A stretch of DNA of 64,000 bases from Pseudoalteromonas sp049257235 (GTDB lineage Bacteria; Pseudomonadota; Gammaproteobacteria; Enterobacterales; Alteromonadaceae): contig NZ_JBMMUF010000004.1 of assembly GCF_049257235.1 (NCBI RefSeq), forward strand, positions 294,259-358,258, given 5' to 3'. Shown piece after piece: positions 16,078 through 24,322 of the stretch. The position numbers and the translations under genes were made by a program. A model generated the notes under the pieces. That model made no database searches. It saw only the letters and a program-made list of their open reading frames with translations, and was not told the origin of the DNA. The number at the start of each line of letters is the position of its first letter. Position 1 is the first letter of the stretch.

Positions 16078-17946
16078 ATGCATATCAAAACTTCCGTGGC
16101 GCTGTCTTTGGCGACACTTTTTTCTGCGTCTGCGTCTGCGTCTGTGTCTGCGTCCGCGTCTGTACAGTCATCCACAATTGAACACATTACCGTAACGGCT
16201 AATAAATTCTCACAATCAAAAGATGACGTGTTGGCCAGTGTTGATGTAATCACTCGCGAAGACATTGAGCGTTTAGGAGCGCGTGATTTACCCGCGGTAC
16301 TGGCAAATTACGCCGGTATCGATATTGTTCGTAGCGGCGGTCAGGGGCAAACAGTGGGATTGTTTATTCGCGGTGCAGCGAGTCGACACTCGCTGGTGGT
16401 GGTCGATGGTGTTCGCGTCAGCTCCGCGAGCTTAGGTTATAAGCCGTTAGAGACCATACCTCTTAATAGCATTGAAAAGATAGAAATTATTCGTGGATCA
16501 CGCGCTGCGTGGTATGGCTCTGACGCGCTTGCTGGGGTAATCAATATCATTACCCGCAACGGCCAAAGTAGCGGAGTGTCCGCACAAAGTGGCAGTGATA
16601 ATTACCTCAATCTGCAAGGCGCTTACGCACTAAATCAAGGGGCTTTTTCTGCAGCGTTGAACCTCGGATTTGAGCAAACGGATGGTTATAACGTTACTAC
16701 AGGAGGCGATGATGACAACGACGGTTATGAAAATCGCAATATCGGCGCGCGCCTGAGTTATGACTTTGATTCATTCGGTCGTGTTGAATTTGTGGGGCAC
16801 TATAGTGATGCTGAAGTTGAATACGATGGTTTTAGCAGTGATTTAAGTACTTTTGAAACTTATCATCTGCAATTAGGTTGGCACAAAAGCCACGGCAGCT
16901 TTGCGCATACGCTAAAAACAGCTGTGGTAAAAGACGACAACCTCAACACGCTGGAAAATCCTTATGACGGTTATGTAGCGAATCATTACATCACCACACG
17001 TGATGAGCTTAACTATCAGTTAAACTATGATGTTAATCAGTCTGTTACGCTCAGTTCAGGAATTGATTACTATTTTGATGATGTCGGCGACTCTATCAAT
17101 GCCTATGCCCTGCCTGAACAGCCAGCGTCTGGGTTTGTGCGCGAAACACAACATAATTTAGGTGTGTACGCAGGGGCATATTTTAATAATGACGCTCTTA
17201 ACGCAAATGCGGTTGTGCGCAATGATGAACACAGCGATTTTGGTAATGAGACAACCTATAACCTGGCTTTGGGATTACCTCTTGGTGATAACATCCGTGC
17301 GCGAGCAAGTTATGGCACAGGCTTTAAAGCTCCTACGTTTAATGACGCAAGCTCAATTTGGGGTGCTAATCCAGACTTGGAGCCAGAGGAGTCAACCAAT
17401 GTCGAGCTTGGCTTCACTGTGACTCACGGAGGAGCTCAGTATGATCTGAGCCTCTATAAAAATGAGTTTGATAACCTTATTGATTGGGGGCCAAGTGGTC
17501 CGCAAAACGTGAATAAAGCGCGTTTCGAAGGCGCCGAGTTCAGCGCCAAGGTGACAGATTTATTGGGTGTCCATCATACGTTTAATTTCAGCTTTGTAGA
17601 TGCCAAAGATGAAAATAGCACGGAGGAGTTAGTGCTTCGCGCTAAGCGCAGTGCCAATTGGCATGTTACAAAAGAGTTTGATAAATGGCAGCTCGGTGCA
17701 CAATTGCAGTATCGTTCTGCGCGCCAAAGTTACTATCGCACTCATTTACCAAGTTATACCTTGGTGAATCTTACTGCTAGGTACCAGCTGGTCGAGAACG
17801 TCTCTTTCAATTTAACAATCGAAAACCTAGCTAATAAGCAATATGTGACAAATGTTGCGGCGACAGATTGGAATACAGGAGCAGTCACGTCGCAGTATAT
17901 TGGTGGCGAGCGCAAGGTTTATGCAGGACTGAATTGGTCACTGTAG
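16078..17946 (+). CDS. btuB: TonB-dependent vitamin B12 receptor
   Basis: Outer-membrane receptor that imports cobalamin using TonB energy. 622 residues: signal peptide, TonB box-like EHITVTANK near residue 35, plug domain (VDVITREDIERLG, then RGAASRHSLVVVDGVRV and EIIRGSRAAWYGSDALAGVINIIT in short order), then a 22-strand barrel ending YAGLNWSL. Control by the B12 riboswitch directly upstream supports the substrate. The signal peptide region, residues about 16-29, is a Ser-Ala/Val run encoded by seven copies of a TCTGCG-type hexamer (16123-16164). The last residue is Leu, where most barrels end in Phe or Trp. No btuCDF transporter genes are in this window. Confidence 0.92.
   Translation: MHIKTSVALSLATLFSASASASVSASASVQSSTIEHITVTANKFSQSKDDVLASVDVITREDIERLGARDLPAVLANYAGIDIVRSGGQGQTVGLFIRGAASRHSLVVVDGVRVSSASLGYKPLETIPLNSIEKIEIIRGSRAAWYGSDALAGVINIITRNGQSSGVSAQSGSDNYLNLQGAYALNQGAFSAALNLGFEQTDGYNVTTGGDDDNDGYENRNIGARLSYDFDSFGRVEFVGHYSDAEVEYDGFSSDLSTFETYHLQLGWHKSHGSFAHTLKTAVVKDDNLNTLENPYDGYVANHYITTRDELNYQLNYDVNQSVTLSSGIDYYFDDVGDSINAYALPEQPASGFVRETQHNLGVYAGAYFNNDALNANAVVRNDEHSDFGNETTYNLALGLPLGDNIRARASYGTGFKAPTFNDASSIWGANPDLEPEESTNVELGFTVTHGGAQYDLSLYKNEFDNLIDWGPSGPQNVNKARFEGAEFSAKVTDLLGVHHTFNFSFVDAKDENSTEELVLRAKRSANWHVTKEFDKWQLGAQLQYRSARQSYYRTHLPSYTLVNLTARYQLVENVSFNLTIENLANKQYVTNVAATDWNTGAVTSQYIGGERKVYAGLNWSL
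16123..16164 (+). repeat. Hexanucleotide tandem repeat in the btuB signal peptide
   Basis: Seven consecutive 6-base units (TCTGCG three times, then TCTGTG, TCTGCG, TCCGCG, TCTGTA) encode SASASASVSASASV in the signal peptide. Gain or loss of a unit adds or removes two residues without changing frame. Confidence 0.9.
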
Positions 17947-17967
17947 TCAGTATTAAGTGATGATATA

Positions 17968-17993
17968 ACAAGGCCTCCTGATGGAGGCCTTGT
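17968..17993 (+). terminator. Strong hairpin after btuB
   Basis: ACAAGGCCTCC (17968-17978) pairs perfectly with GGAGGCCTTGT (17983-17993) across a TGAT loop, 22 bases after the btuB stop. The T tract is poor. A second stem, GGCGCC/GGCGCC at 18013-18030, follows and may serve the convergent msrA gene. Confidence 0.6.
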
Positions 17994-18065
17994 TGATCTT
18001 GATTCATATGAGGGCGCCATAATTGGCGCCTTAATGACTACTGCAAAAGCAAATAGCAGTACGCC

Positions 18066-18599
18066 CTAGATGAGGTATTTATCAAACTCTTTATCGAAGG
18101 CGGCTATTTTTGGTCCAATTAGCATAGAGCAGTAGGGCTGATTAGGATTCTTACTGTAGTAATCCTGATGACTTTCCTCTGCCGGATAAAAGGTTTTTGC
18201 AGGCGCTATTTCCGTTACTATGATGTCATAGTCATACTTTTCCTGCGCGTGCTGAATACCGTGTTCAGCTTGGAGTTTTTGTTGATCATCATGGTAAAAA
18301 ATCACACTGCGATATTGAGGGCCAATATCATTACCTTGGCGGTCTAACGTTGTGGGATCGTGCAGGCTAAAGAACATCTTCACTAGCACATTAAAATCTA
18401 CTTCAAACTCGTCGTAAGTGAGTTCAACTACCTCTGCATGGCCGGTATCGCCCGCGCACACTTGATGATAGGTTGGGTGCTCTACATGGCCCCCGCAATA
18501 TCCTGACTCAACCTTATGTACACCTTTTACACGCCTAAATGCGGCATCAATGCACCAAAAGCAGCCAGCGCCAAAGGTCGCCTTTTTAATTTCCTGCAT
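18066..18599 (-). CDS. msrA: Peptide-methionine (S)-S-oxide reductase
   Basis: Repairs oxidised methionine (S-sulfoxide) in proteins. 177 residues with the catalytic GAGCFWC motif at residues 10-16, then ESGYCGGHVEHPTYHQVCAG and the GPQYRSVIFY block, all standard for MsrA. It lacks a fused MsrB domain and a signal peptide, so it is the cytoplasmic single-domain type. It is convergent with btuB; upstream lies the RND efflux operon on the same strand, separated by a terminator at 18662-18687, so msrA has its own promoter. Confidence 0.95.
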   Translation of the reverse strand: MQEIKKATFGAGCFWCIDAAFRRVKGVHKVESGYCGGHVEHPTYHQVCAGDTGHAEVVELTYDEFEVDFNVLVKMFFSLHDPTTLDRQGNDIGPQYRSVIFYHDDQQKLQAEHGIQHAQEKYDYDIIVTEIAPAKTFYPAEESHQDYYSKNPNQPYCSMLIGPKIAAFDKEFDKYLI

Positions 18600-18661
18600 A
18601 ACTCTAATTACCTGTATTCATAGGATAACTGATTAAAGTGTAGCTGCTTCTGGCAAATAAT

Positions 18662-18687
18662 AAAAAAGGCGAGTTACCTCGCCTTTT
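18662..18687 (-). terminator. Intrinsic terminator of the RND efflux operon
   Basis: AAAAAGGCGAG and CTCGCCTTTTT form an 11-bp stem with a short loop, with T runs on both ends, just after the stop of the RND permease gene (minus strand). Confidence 0.85.
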
Positions 18688-18709
18688 TGGTTCAATAGTG
18701 AGTACGACG

Positions 18710-21700
18710 TCACTTTTGATTAATGGGGTTTTCTTGCTCCTGCTGCGCTAATCTGTGCTGTAAAAATTCAGGTGACTGAGTTTTACGTGCCAGAGCGTAA
18801 TAAGCGCTTGGGACAACAAATAGGGTGAGTAGCGTGGCTACGCTCACCCCAGTGAAGATAACCACACCGATTACCATGCGGCTTTCAGCCCCTGGGCCAC
18901 TGGCAAGTACTAATGGCACTGAGCTCATCACTGTTGTTAAAGAAGTCATAATAATTGGACGCAAACGTTGCTTTGATGCTTGCAGCAATGCTTGTTCGAA
19001 CTCAATGCCTTTGTCGCGTAATTGGTTGGCAAACTCGACGATAAGAATGCCGTTTTTCGCGCTCAAACCGATGAGCATTACGATACCAATCTGGCTGTAG
19101 ATGTTCAGCGTGAGACCGGTTGCATAAAGACCAAACAATGAACCTGTAATGCCCAAAGGCACAGTCAGCATGATCACAAATGGGTGCACGAAGCTTTCAA
19201 ATTGTGCAGCAAGAACCAAGAAGGTAACGGTCAATGCAAGAACGAATACATACACCATTGCTGACGCACCCTCATAAAAAAGCTGCGATTCGCCTTTGTA
19301 GTCGATAGCACCATCAATATCGTTTTCTTCGGCGGCTACTTGATTGAGGAAGTTCAACGCTTCTTCTAGGGTGTAGCCGTCAGCGAGGTTAGCTGTGATG
19401 GTGATAGCCCGCATACGGTTATACCTGTTGAGGCGCGATGCGGTCGCTTCTTCTGAAATTGAAATCAAGCTATCCAGTGGCACGAGCTCACCAGAGCGTG
19501 ATTTTACATAAATGTTGGAGACATCTTGCGGGCTAGTAAAGTCCTGTTTTTCACCTTTTAATAGTACGTCGTATTCTTCACCGCGATCGATGAAGGTGGT
19601 GACTCGGCGTTGGCCCAGCATGGTCTCAAGAGTGCGACCAATATCTGACACCGATACCCCTAAATCAGCTGCTTTATTCTTATCGATGCTGACTAAAAAC
19701 TGTGGGAAGGTTTCTTTGAAGTCATGATCTAAACGCACAAGTCCCGGGTTTTGTTGCGCTCTGGCGATAATGCGGTCTCGCCAGTCAGCAAGCTCATCAT
19801 AATCATTGCCTTGTAACACAAATTCAATTGGACGTGATTGACCGCCACCACCAATGCCGCGGCGCATGATTGCGAACGCTCGCACATCGGTTACTTCGCG
19901 CATTTTACCGCTAATTTCGCCGATCACTGCCCATGTATCACGTTTACGCTCATCCCAATCGGCCATGCCAACAATGGCGACACCGCCTTGACCACCCCAA
20001 CCAGGAACACGCACCAACACTCGGCTTAGTTCGCCTGACTCAACATAAGGGAGTAAACGCTCTTCTATTTTGGCCATGTTTTGCGCATTGTTCTCGTAGC
20101 TTGCTCCCTCTGGACCATTCATCATCACAAAGAAGGTTCCGCGGTCTTCTTTCGGTGTTAATTCGGATGGGATTTGCTTGAGCAATGAATAACTGGTGAA
20201 TCCAGCGAGCACAAGCATGATAGCCAGCATGCCAGAGCGTTTAACATTGCCTTTTAGGGCACGTTCATAGGCATTTTCCAAACGCCCAAACTGACGGTCC
20301 ATCCATACACTGAAGCGACCTTCACTTTCAGAGTGCTTCAGTACCTTTGAGCACATCGCAGGGGATAGAGTGAGTGCGGTAACGCTTGAGAAAAATACCG
20401 CGGCACTGACCGCCATAGCAAACTCGGTAAATAGTGCGCCAATGCGCCCATCCATAAATACCAAAGGCACAAATACCGCTATTAGCACTAACGTCGTCGC
20501 GACAATCGCAAAGCCCACTTCGCGAGCTCCTCGGTACGCAGCGAGAAGACGAGGCTCGCCCATTTCAATACGGCGGTGAATATTCTCTAGCATTACGATG
20601 GCGTCATCCACCACAAGACCAATGGCCAGCACGAGTGCAAGGAGGGTCAGTAAGTTAATCGAATAACCCATAGTCAGTAAAAACATGAAACTGGCAACCA
20701 GCGCAACTGGCACGGTGACAGCGGGGATCAAGGTTGCGCGCACATTACCAAGGAAAAGGTAAATGACCAGTACCACCAAGGCCATCGAAATCGCTAAAGT
20801 ACGATATACCTCGTTGATAGACTCTTTAATGAAGATTGACGAGTCATAGCTGTCTTCAATTGTGGTGCCATCAGGCAAGTTGCGTTTGATGTTTTCAAGC
20901 TCTTTACGCGCATTCTCAACCACGCTCAAGGTATTCGCCTTGGCTTGTTTAACCACCCCTAAGCCAATCATATTGCGGCCATTACCGCGGAACATGCTTT
21001 CTTCATCTGCGGCTTCAAGTTGCACGTTCGCTACTTCGTTTAGGCGCACCAAGTAACCACTATCGCCACGCGCAATCACAAGGTTTCTAAAGTCAGCAGG
21101 AGAGAGGTAACTACGTGCGGTACGCACTGTGAAATCTCGGTCTTTTGACTCAATTTCCCCAGCTGGGAGTTCCACGTTTTCGGCGCGCAAAACACGCTCG
21201 ATGTCTTGCGCCGTAATACCGCGGGCGGCCATCGCTTGGCGATTAAGCCATACCTTCATTGCATATTGGCGCTGGCCACCGACTCGTACGTTGGAAACGC
21301 CATCGACCACCGCTAAACGATCGACAATATAACGCTGGGCGTAGTCTGAAAGCTGCAATGTATCCATGGTCGTACTGTTGAGTACAAACCACGCGATTGG
21401 GCTTTCATCCGAGTCTTGTTTTGACACTTCCGGCGGACGTACTTGGTCGGGAAGGTTATCAAGTGCTCGCGATACGCGCTCACGCACATCGTTGGCTGCC
21501 GCATCAATATCGCGGTCGATATTAAATTCGATGGTGATGTTCGAGCGACCGTTGCGACTCGATGAAGTAATGCTTTTTATGCCCTCGATACCAGAAATAC
21601 GGTTCTCAATGACTTGTGTGATTTTGGTTTCGATAATTTCTGAAGACGCGCCTGGGTAGCTGGTGCTCACACTCACAATTGGGCTGTCGATATCTGGGTA

Positions 21701-21808
21701 TTCACGAAGTGGCAGCATAGAAAATGCCACCAAACCAAAGGTGAGCAACAGCAGGTTGATTACAATTGCAAATACGGGGCGCTTTACAGCGGTATCTGTA
21801 ATTCTCAC
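18710..21808 (-). CDS. RND family efflux transporter permease
   Basis: Inner-membrane proton/substrate antiporter of the HAE1 (AcrB/MexB-like) family, 1032 residues. It starts MRITDTAVKRPVFAIVINLL (helix 1), has the periplasmic porter segment with YPGASSEIIETKIT, the proton-relay Asp pair in VLAIGLVVDDAIVMLENIHRR near residue 405 and the relay Lys in MLIGLSAKNGILIVEFANQ near residue 935. The twelve-helix layout with two large periplasmic loops is intact. Its ATG overlaps the stop of the adaptor gene by 4 bases. No outer-membrane channel gene is in the operon, so a TolC encoded elsewhere would be needed. The substrate cannot be told from sequence. Confidence 0.95.
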   Translation of the reverse strand: MRITDTAVKRPVFAIVINLLLLTFGLVAFSMLPLREYPDIDSPIVSVSTSYPGASSEIIETKITQVIENRISGIEGIKSITSSSRNGRSNITIEFNIDRDIDAAANDVRERVSRALDNLPDQVRPPEVSKQDSDESPIAWFVLNSTTMDTLQLSDYAQRYIVDRLAVVDGVSNVRVGGQRQYAMKVWLNRQAMAARGITAQDIERVLRAENVELPAGEIESKDRDFTVRTARSYLSPADFRNLVIARGDSGYLVRLNEVANVQLEAADEESMFRGNGRNMIGLGVVKQAKANTLSVVENARKELENIKRNLPDGTTIEDSYDSSIFIKESINEVYRTLAISMALVVLVIYLFLGNVRATLIPAVTVPVALVASFMFLLTMGYSINLLTLLALVLAIGLVVDDAIVMLENIHRRIEMGEPRLLAAYRGAREVGFAIVATTLVLIAVFVPLVFMDGRIGALFTEFAMAVSAAVFFSSVTALTLSPAMCSKVLKHSESEGRFSVWMDRQFGRLENAYERALKGNVKRSGMLAIMLVLAGFTSYSLLKQIPSELTPKEDRGTFFVMMNGPEGASYENNAQNMAKIEERLLPYVESGELSRVLVRVPGWGGQGGVAIVGMADWDERKRDTWAVIGEISGKMREVTDVRAFAIMRRGIGGGGQSRPIEFVLQGNDYDELADWRDRIIARAQQNPGLVRLDHDFKETFPQFLVSIDKNKAADLGVSVSDIGRTLETMLGQRRVTTFIDRGEEYDVLLKGEKQDFTSPQDVSNIYVKSRSGELVPLDSLISISEEATASRLNRYNRMRAITITANLADGYTLEEALNFLNQVAAEENDIDGAIDYKGESQLFYEGASAMVYVFVLALTVTFLVLAAQFESFVHPFVIMLTVPLGITGSLFGLYATGLTLNIYSQIGIVMLIGLSAKNGILIVEFANQLRDKGIEFEQALLQASKQRLRPIIMTSLTTVMSSVPLVLASGPGAESRMVIGVVIFTGVSVATLLTLFVVPSAYYALARKTQSPEFLQHRLAQQEQENPINQK

Positions 21809-22869
21809 TGGTCATTCTCCTGAGCATTAACCGGTGAACCATTACGAATTTTGATTATGCCTTCGGTTACGACTTGGTCGCCGCTTTGTAAACCTGAACT
21901 AATGCCCACCCAACCGTCGTAACGTTTATCAACTTTTACTTCCACTTGTTGGGCGATACCATCAACAATTTTGAATACAAAGTGTTTGTTTTGACGAGGG
22001 ATAATCGCCTTCTCAGGTACTAATAATGCTTCGTATGTTTTTAACTCAAGCGCTGTGTTTAGAAGCATACCAGGGCGAAGCATGTTGTCTTTGTTGGTAA
22101 AGCTTGCGCTAATTGGCACACTGCGCGTGGCCATGTCGATACGAGAACTTACGTGAGTGACCGTGCCTGTGAATGTACGATCAGGATATGCGTCACTGCG
22201 CGCGGTGACATTCATACCCATGCTCAACTGTGCTAAGTACTTCTCTGGTACGTTAAAATCTACTTTGATAACACTGATGTCATCAAGTGAGGTGATTTCG
22301 GTAGATGTCGATACAAATGCGCCTTTGGATACCATGCGCTTGCCGAGAATCCCTGCGAACGGTGCGCTGACTTTCATTTCAGCGAGTTTTGTCTTTGCAG
22401 CTTCGAGTTGAGCTTGTGTTGCTTCATATTTTGCACGTTGCTCTTCTAGCAGTGACTTGGCTGTTGCTTGTGAACGCGCAAGCTCGGTTAGGCGGTCTAG
22501 CTGGCGTTTCACTTCTGACAGATTGGCTTGTAATTCTGCGACGCGTAATTGCTCTTCTTTGTCGCGTAATTGCACGAGTAATTGTCCGGCTTTGACGTGT
22601 TCACCATCGTCAAAGTGAATGCTGTCGATGTAGTCATTTTGTGCGCTTTTAATATAAATCGCCTGGTTGGCGCGGCTGCTACCAATACCCTCTACCGTCA
22701 CTGCACGCTGGTCATTCGTTACCGTGTGAGCCAACACCTTTGTTGGCTGCATGTTTCTGCCATTTTGTTGTGATTGCCCATGGGGTAGATATAGATAAAT
22801 ACTCAATCCGAGAAAGATAAGAATGAAGACTGGGAAAACAACTTTTCCAGATTGCCTACTGATGTTCAT
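21805..22869 (-). CDS. RND efflux periplasmic adaptor (membrane fusion protein)
   Basis: 354 residues: an N-terminal membrane anchor (VVFPVFILIFLGLSIYLY), a lipoyl half-motif with DGEHVKAGQLLVQLRD near residue 95, a coiled-coil hairpin (EEQLRVAELQANLSEVKRQ onward), the second lipoyl half (VSAPFAGILGKRMVSKG) and beta-barrel domains. It is not a lipoprotein. It links the RND permease to an outer-membrane channel. It is the first gene of the two-gene operon and ends with a 4-base overlap with the permease start. A perfect palindrome at 22891-22910 lies in its upstream region. Confidence 0.93.
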   Translation of the reverse strand: MNISRQSGKVVFPVFILIFLGLSIYLYLPHGQSQQNGRNMQPTKVLAHTVTNDQRAVTVEGIGSSRANQAIYIKSAQNDYIDSIHFDDGEHVKAGQLLVQLRDKEEQLRVAELQANLSEVKRQLDRLTELARSQATAKSLLEEQRAKYEATQAQLEAAKTKLAEMKVSAPFAGILGKRMVSKGAFVSTSTEITSLDDISVIKVDFNVPEKYLAQLSMGMNVTARSDAYPDRTFTGTVTHVSSRIDMATRSVPISASFTNKDNMLRPGMLLNTALELKTYEALLVPEKAIIPRQNKHFVFKIVDGIAQQVEVKVDKRYDGWVGISSGLQSGDQVVTEGIIKIRNGSPVNAQENDQ

Positions 22870-22890
22870 TAGTGCTGCCTTTGATTTTGA

Positions 22891-22910
22891 AGCTCACAAG
22901 TGTGTGAGCT
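22891..22910. promoter_or_regulatory. Palindrome upstream of the RND operon, possible operator
   Basis: AGCTCACA-AGTG-TGTGAGCT is an 8-bp perfect inverted repeat 22 bases before the adaptor start codon. Its position fits a repressor operator or a leader hairpin. No regulator gene is adjacent. Confidence 0.4.
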
Positions 22911-23140
22911 TAGTTTACGACTTTGGCGGAGAACACCTAGACCGCCAATCCTGTATTTTTGTGTGTTAACCGAAAATAATAAGATTGTGACAACAAATGT
23001 ACTTTTTTGTGTTCAGATTTACTCCTTCTCAAGCTATGTACGTATGATAAGAGCACAATGATCTATATTGAGTGCGCAGCAATGTTAATGTGGTGCACAG
23101 TGTTGCGGTGCTTTACAAGTATAGGGGGTAATAAACAAAT

Positions 23141-23905
23141 ATGGCTGTTAATGAACCACCGCCGCGCAAGCCGCGCCAAAATCCTCCTTACAGCGGTGCG
23201 AAAATTCGTGCGCTAGGTGCGCGTTTTGGTAAAGAGACTTTACTGTTGAGTATTGCAGGGTTGTTGGTGTTAAGTTTGTTTGTACAGTTTGCACCCGGCC
23301 AAGTTAGTCTCGTTGCTATTTTCTTACTCACCACCGCGATTGTGGGCATCATTATCGGCTATCTCAAAATAAGAGAGCCCTTTTTTAGTCTATTTCTCGA
23401 TAATCAAAAACTTAGCTATAATCATAAGTACGGATGGTGGCAGATAGATGTTCACAATATAGCCAAGGTCGGGGTGCCACATATTACTGTGCAGGCGCAG
23501 CAAATTGACTTAAATGTTGTAGGTATCACGCTCAAAGACGAAGATGCCTTTTTAAAGCGTTTATCACCACGTCTGGCGGGAAGATTACTTGTTGAGCAGC
23601 GCCATTATTTAATGCAAGCAATCAAAGCCTATTGCCAAGATGGCAAAGAGTGTCCGGCGCACTGGTTGGTTGAAGATACTGAATATACCAGTACAAGCGG
23701 ATACGGTTATACTGGATTATTAGCTATGTTTGCTAATAGAATGAATAACTTAAAATTTTTGACCGGATATGACATCCTGCTTCCAGCTTCAGCATTGGAC
23801 CGGGATATTTGGGCGTTTAGTTATCTACTGCATCGCTGGCAGCTTGACCCCGAGCACACTGTCGCGACACTGCGTGAAGAACTCAATACCCAAAGTGGTA
23901 AGTGA
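23141..23905 (+). CDS. DUF2982-like membrane protein
   Basis: 254 residues, with a Pro- and Arg-rich cytoplasmic N-terminus (PPPRKPRQNPP), two adjacent membrane helices (residues about 34-72, TLLLSIAGLLVLSLFVQF and the following segment), then a soluble region of about 180 residues. The sequence resembles the uncharacterised DUF2982 family seen in marine gammaproteobacteria, including NLKFLTGYDILLPASALDRD near residue 205. That assignment is from memory of the family and only moderately sure. It lies 15 bases before a small gene of unknown function and may be co-transcribed with it. Confidence 0.75.
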   Translation: MAVNEPPPRKPRQNPPYSGAKIRALGARFGKETLLLSIAGLLVLSLFVQFAPGQVSLVAIFLLTTAIVGIIIGYLKIREPFFSLFLDNQKLSYNHKYGWWQIDVHNIAKVGVPHITVQAQQIDLNVVGITLKDEDAFLKRLSPRLAGRLLVEQRHYLMQAIKAYCQDGKECPAHWLVEDTEYTSTSGYGYTGLLAMFANRMNNLKFLTGYDILLPASALDRDIWAFSYLLHRWQLDPEHTVATLREELNTQSGK

Positions 23906-23920
23906 TATAGGAACCTTTCA

Positions 23921-24253
23921 ATGGCCGACGAAAGAGCGTACATAAAAAGCGGGCGTAACACCATTATCCACAAAGCTAAAAAGCTGGATTTGGTAATAGT
24001 TAATGGTGATGAACATCCACGTATAAAAGTGACCCAGCATGGCCTTGAGCCGTTCAAAGAGCCTTTACCTAAGAACCGTCGCGAGGCCCGCGAGCGCTAC
24101 CTTGAAATGGTGTACGTAGCCAGTCCTGATGTATTTGGTGATGAGCGTCCTTTGTTGTTTATTCAAGCGCTGGATGGCAAAGAGTACAAAGTTGATTACT
24201 CAAAAATAGGCACCAAGCTGTTTGTGCGTATTCACCAAGACAGTTACTTGTAG
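23921..24253 (+). CDS. Conserved hypothetical protein (110 aa)
   Basis: A hydrophilic, basic protein of 110 residues without signal peptide or membrane segment. It starts MADERAYIKSGRNTIIHKAKKLDLVIV and contains KNRREARERYLEMVYVASP near residue 50. No family recognised. It begins 15 bases after the DUF2982-like gene and probably forms an operon with it. Its coding character (codon use and full-length open frame with AGGAACC upstream) supports a real gene. Confidence 0.65.
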   Translation: MADERAYIKSGRNTIIHKAKKLDLVIVNGDEHPRIKVTQHGLEPFKEPLPKNRREARERYLEMVYVASPDVFGDERPLLFIQALDGKEYKVDYSKIGTKLFVRIHQDSYL

Positions 24254-24322
24254 CGCCTGATATAAACCTATCTGGCATTTAACTTGCTTTGATTTGTGCA
24301 TTGCTCCTTGATGGAATCGAAC

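Noticed and set aside
16074..16265. Reverse-strand and shifted frames over the btuB signal peptide, rich in Asp-Ala or Cys-Val repeats
   Set aside because: They are by-products of the TCTGCG repeat read in other frames; the BtuB frame has the riboswitch, binding site and family homology.
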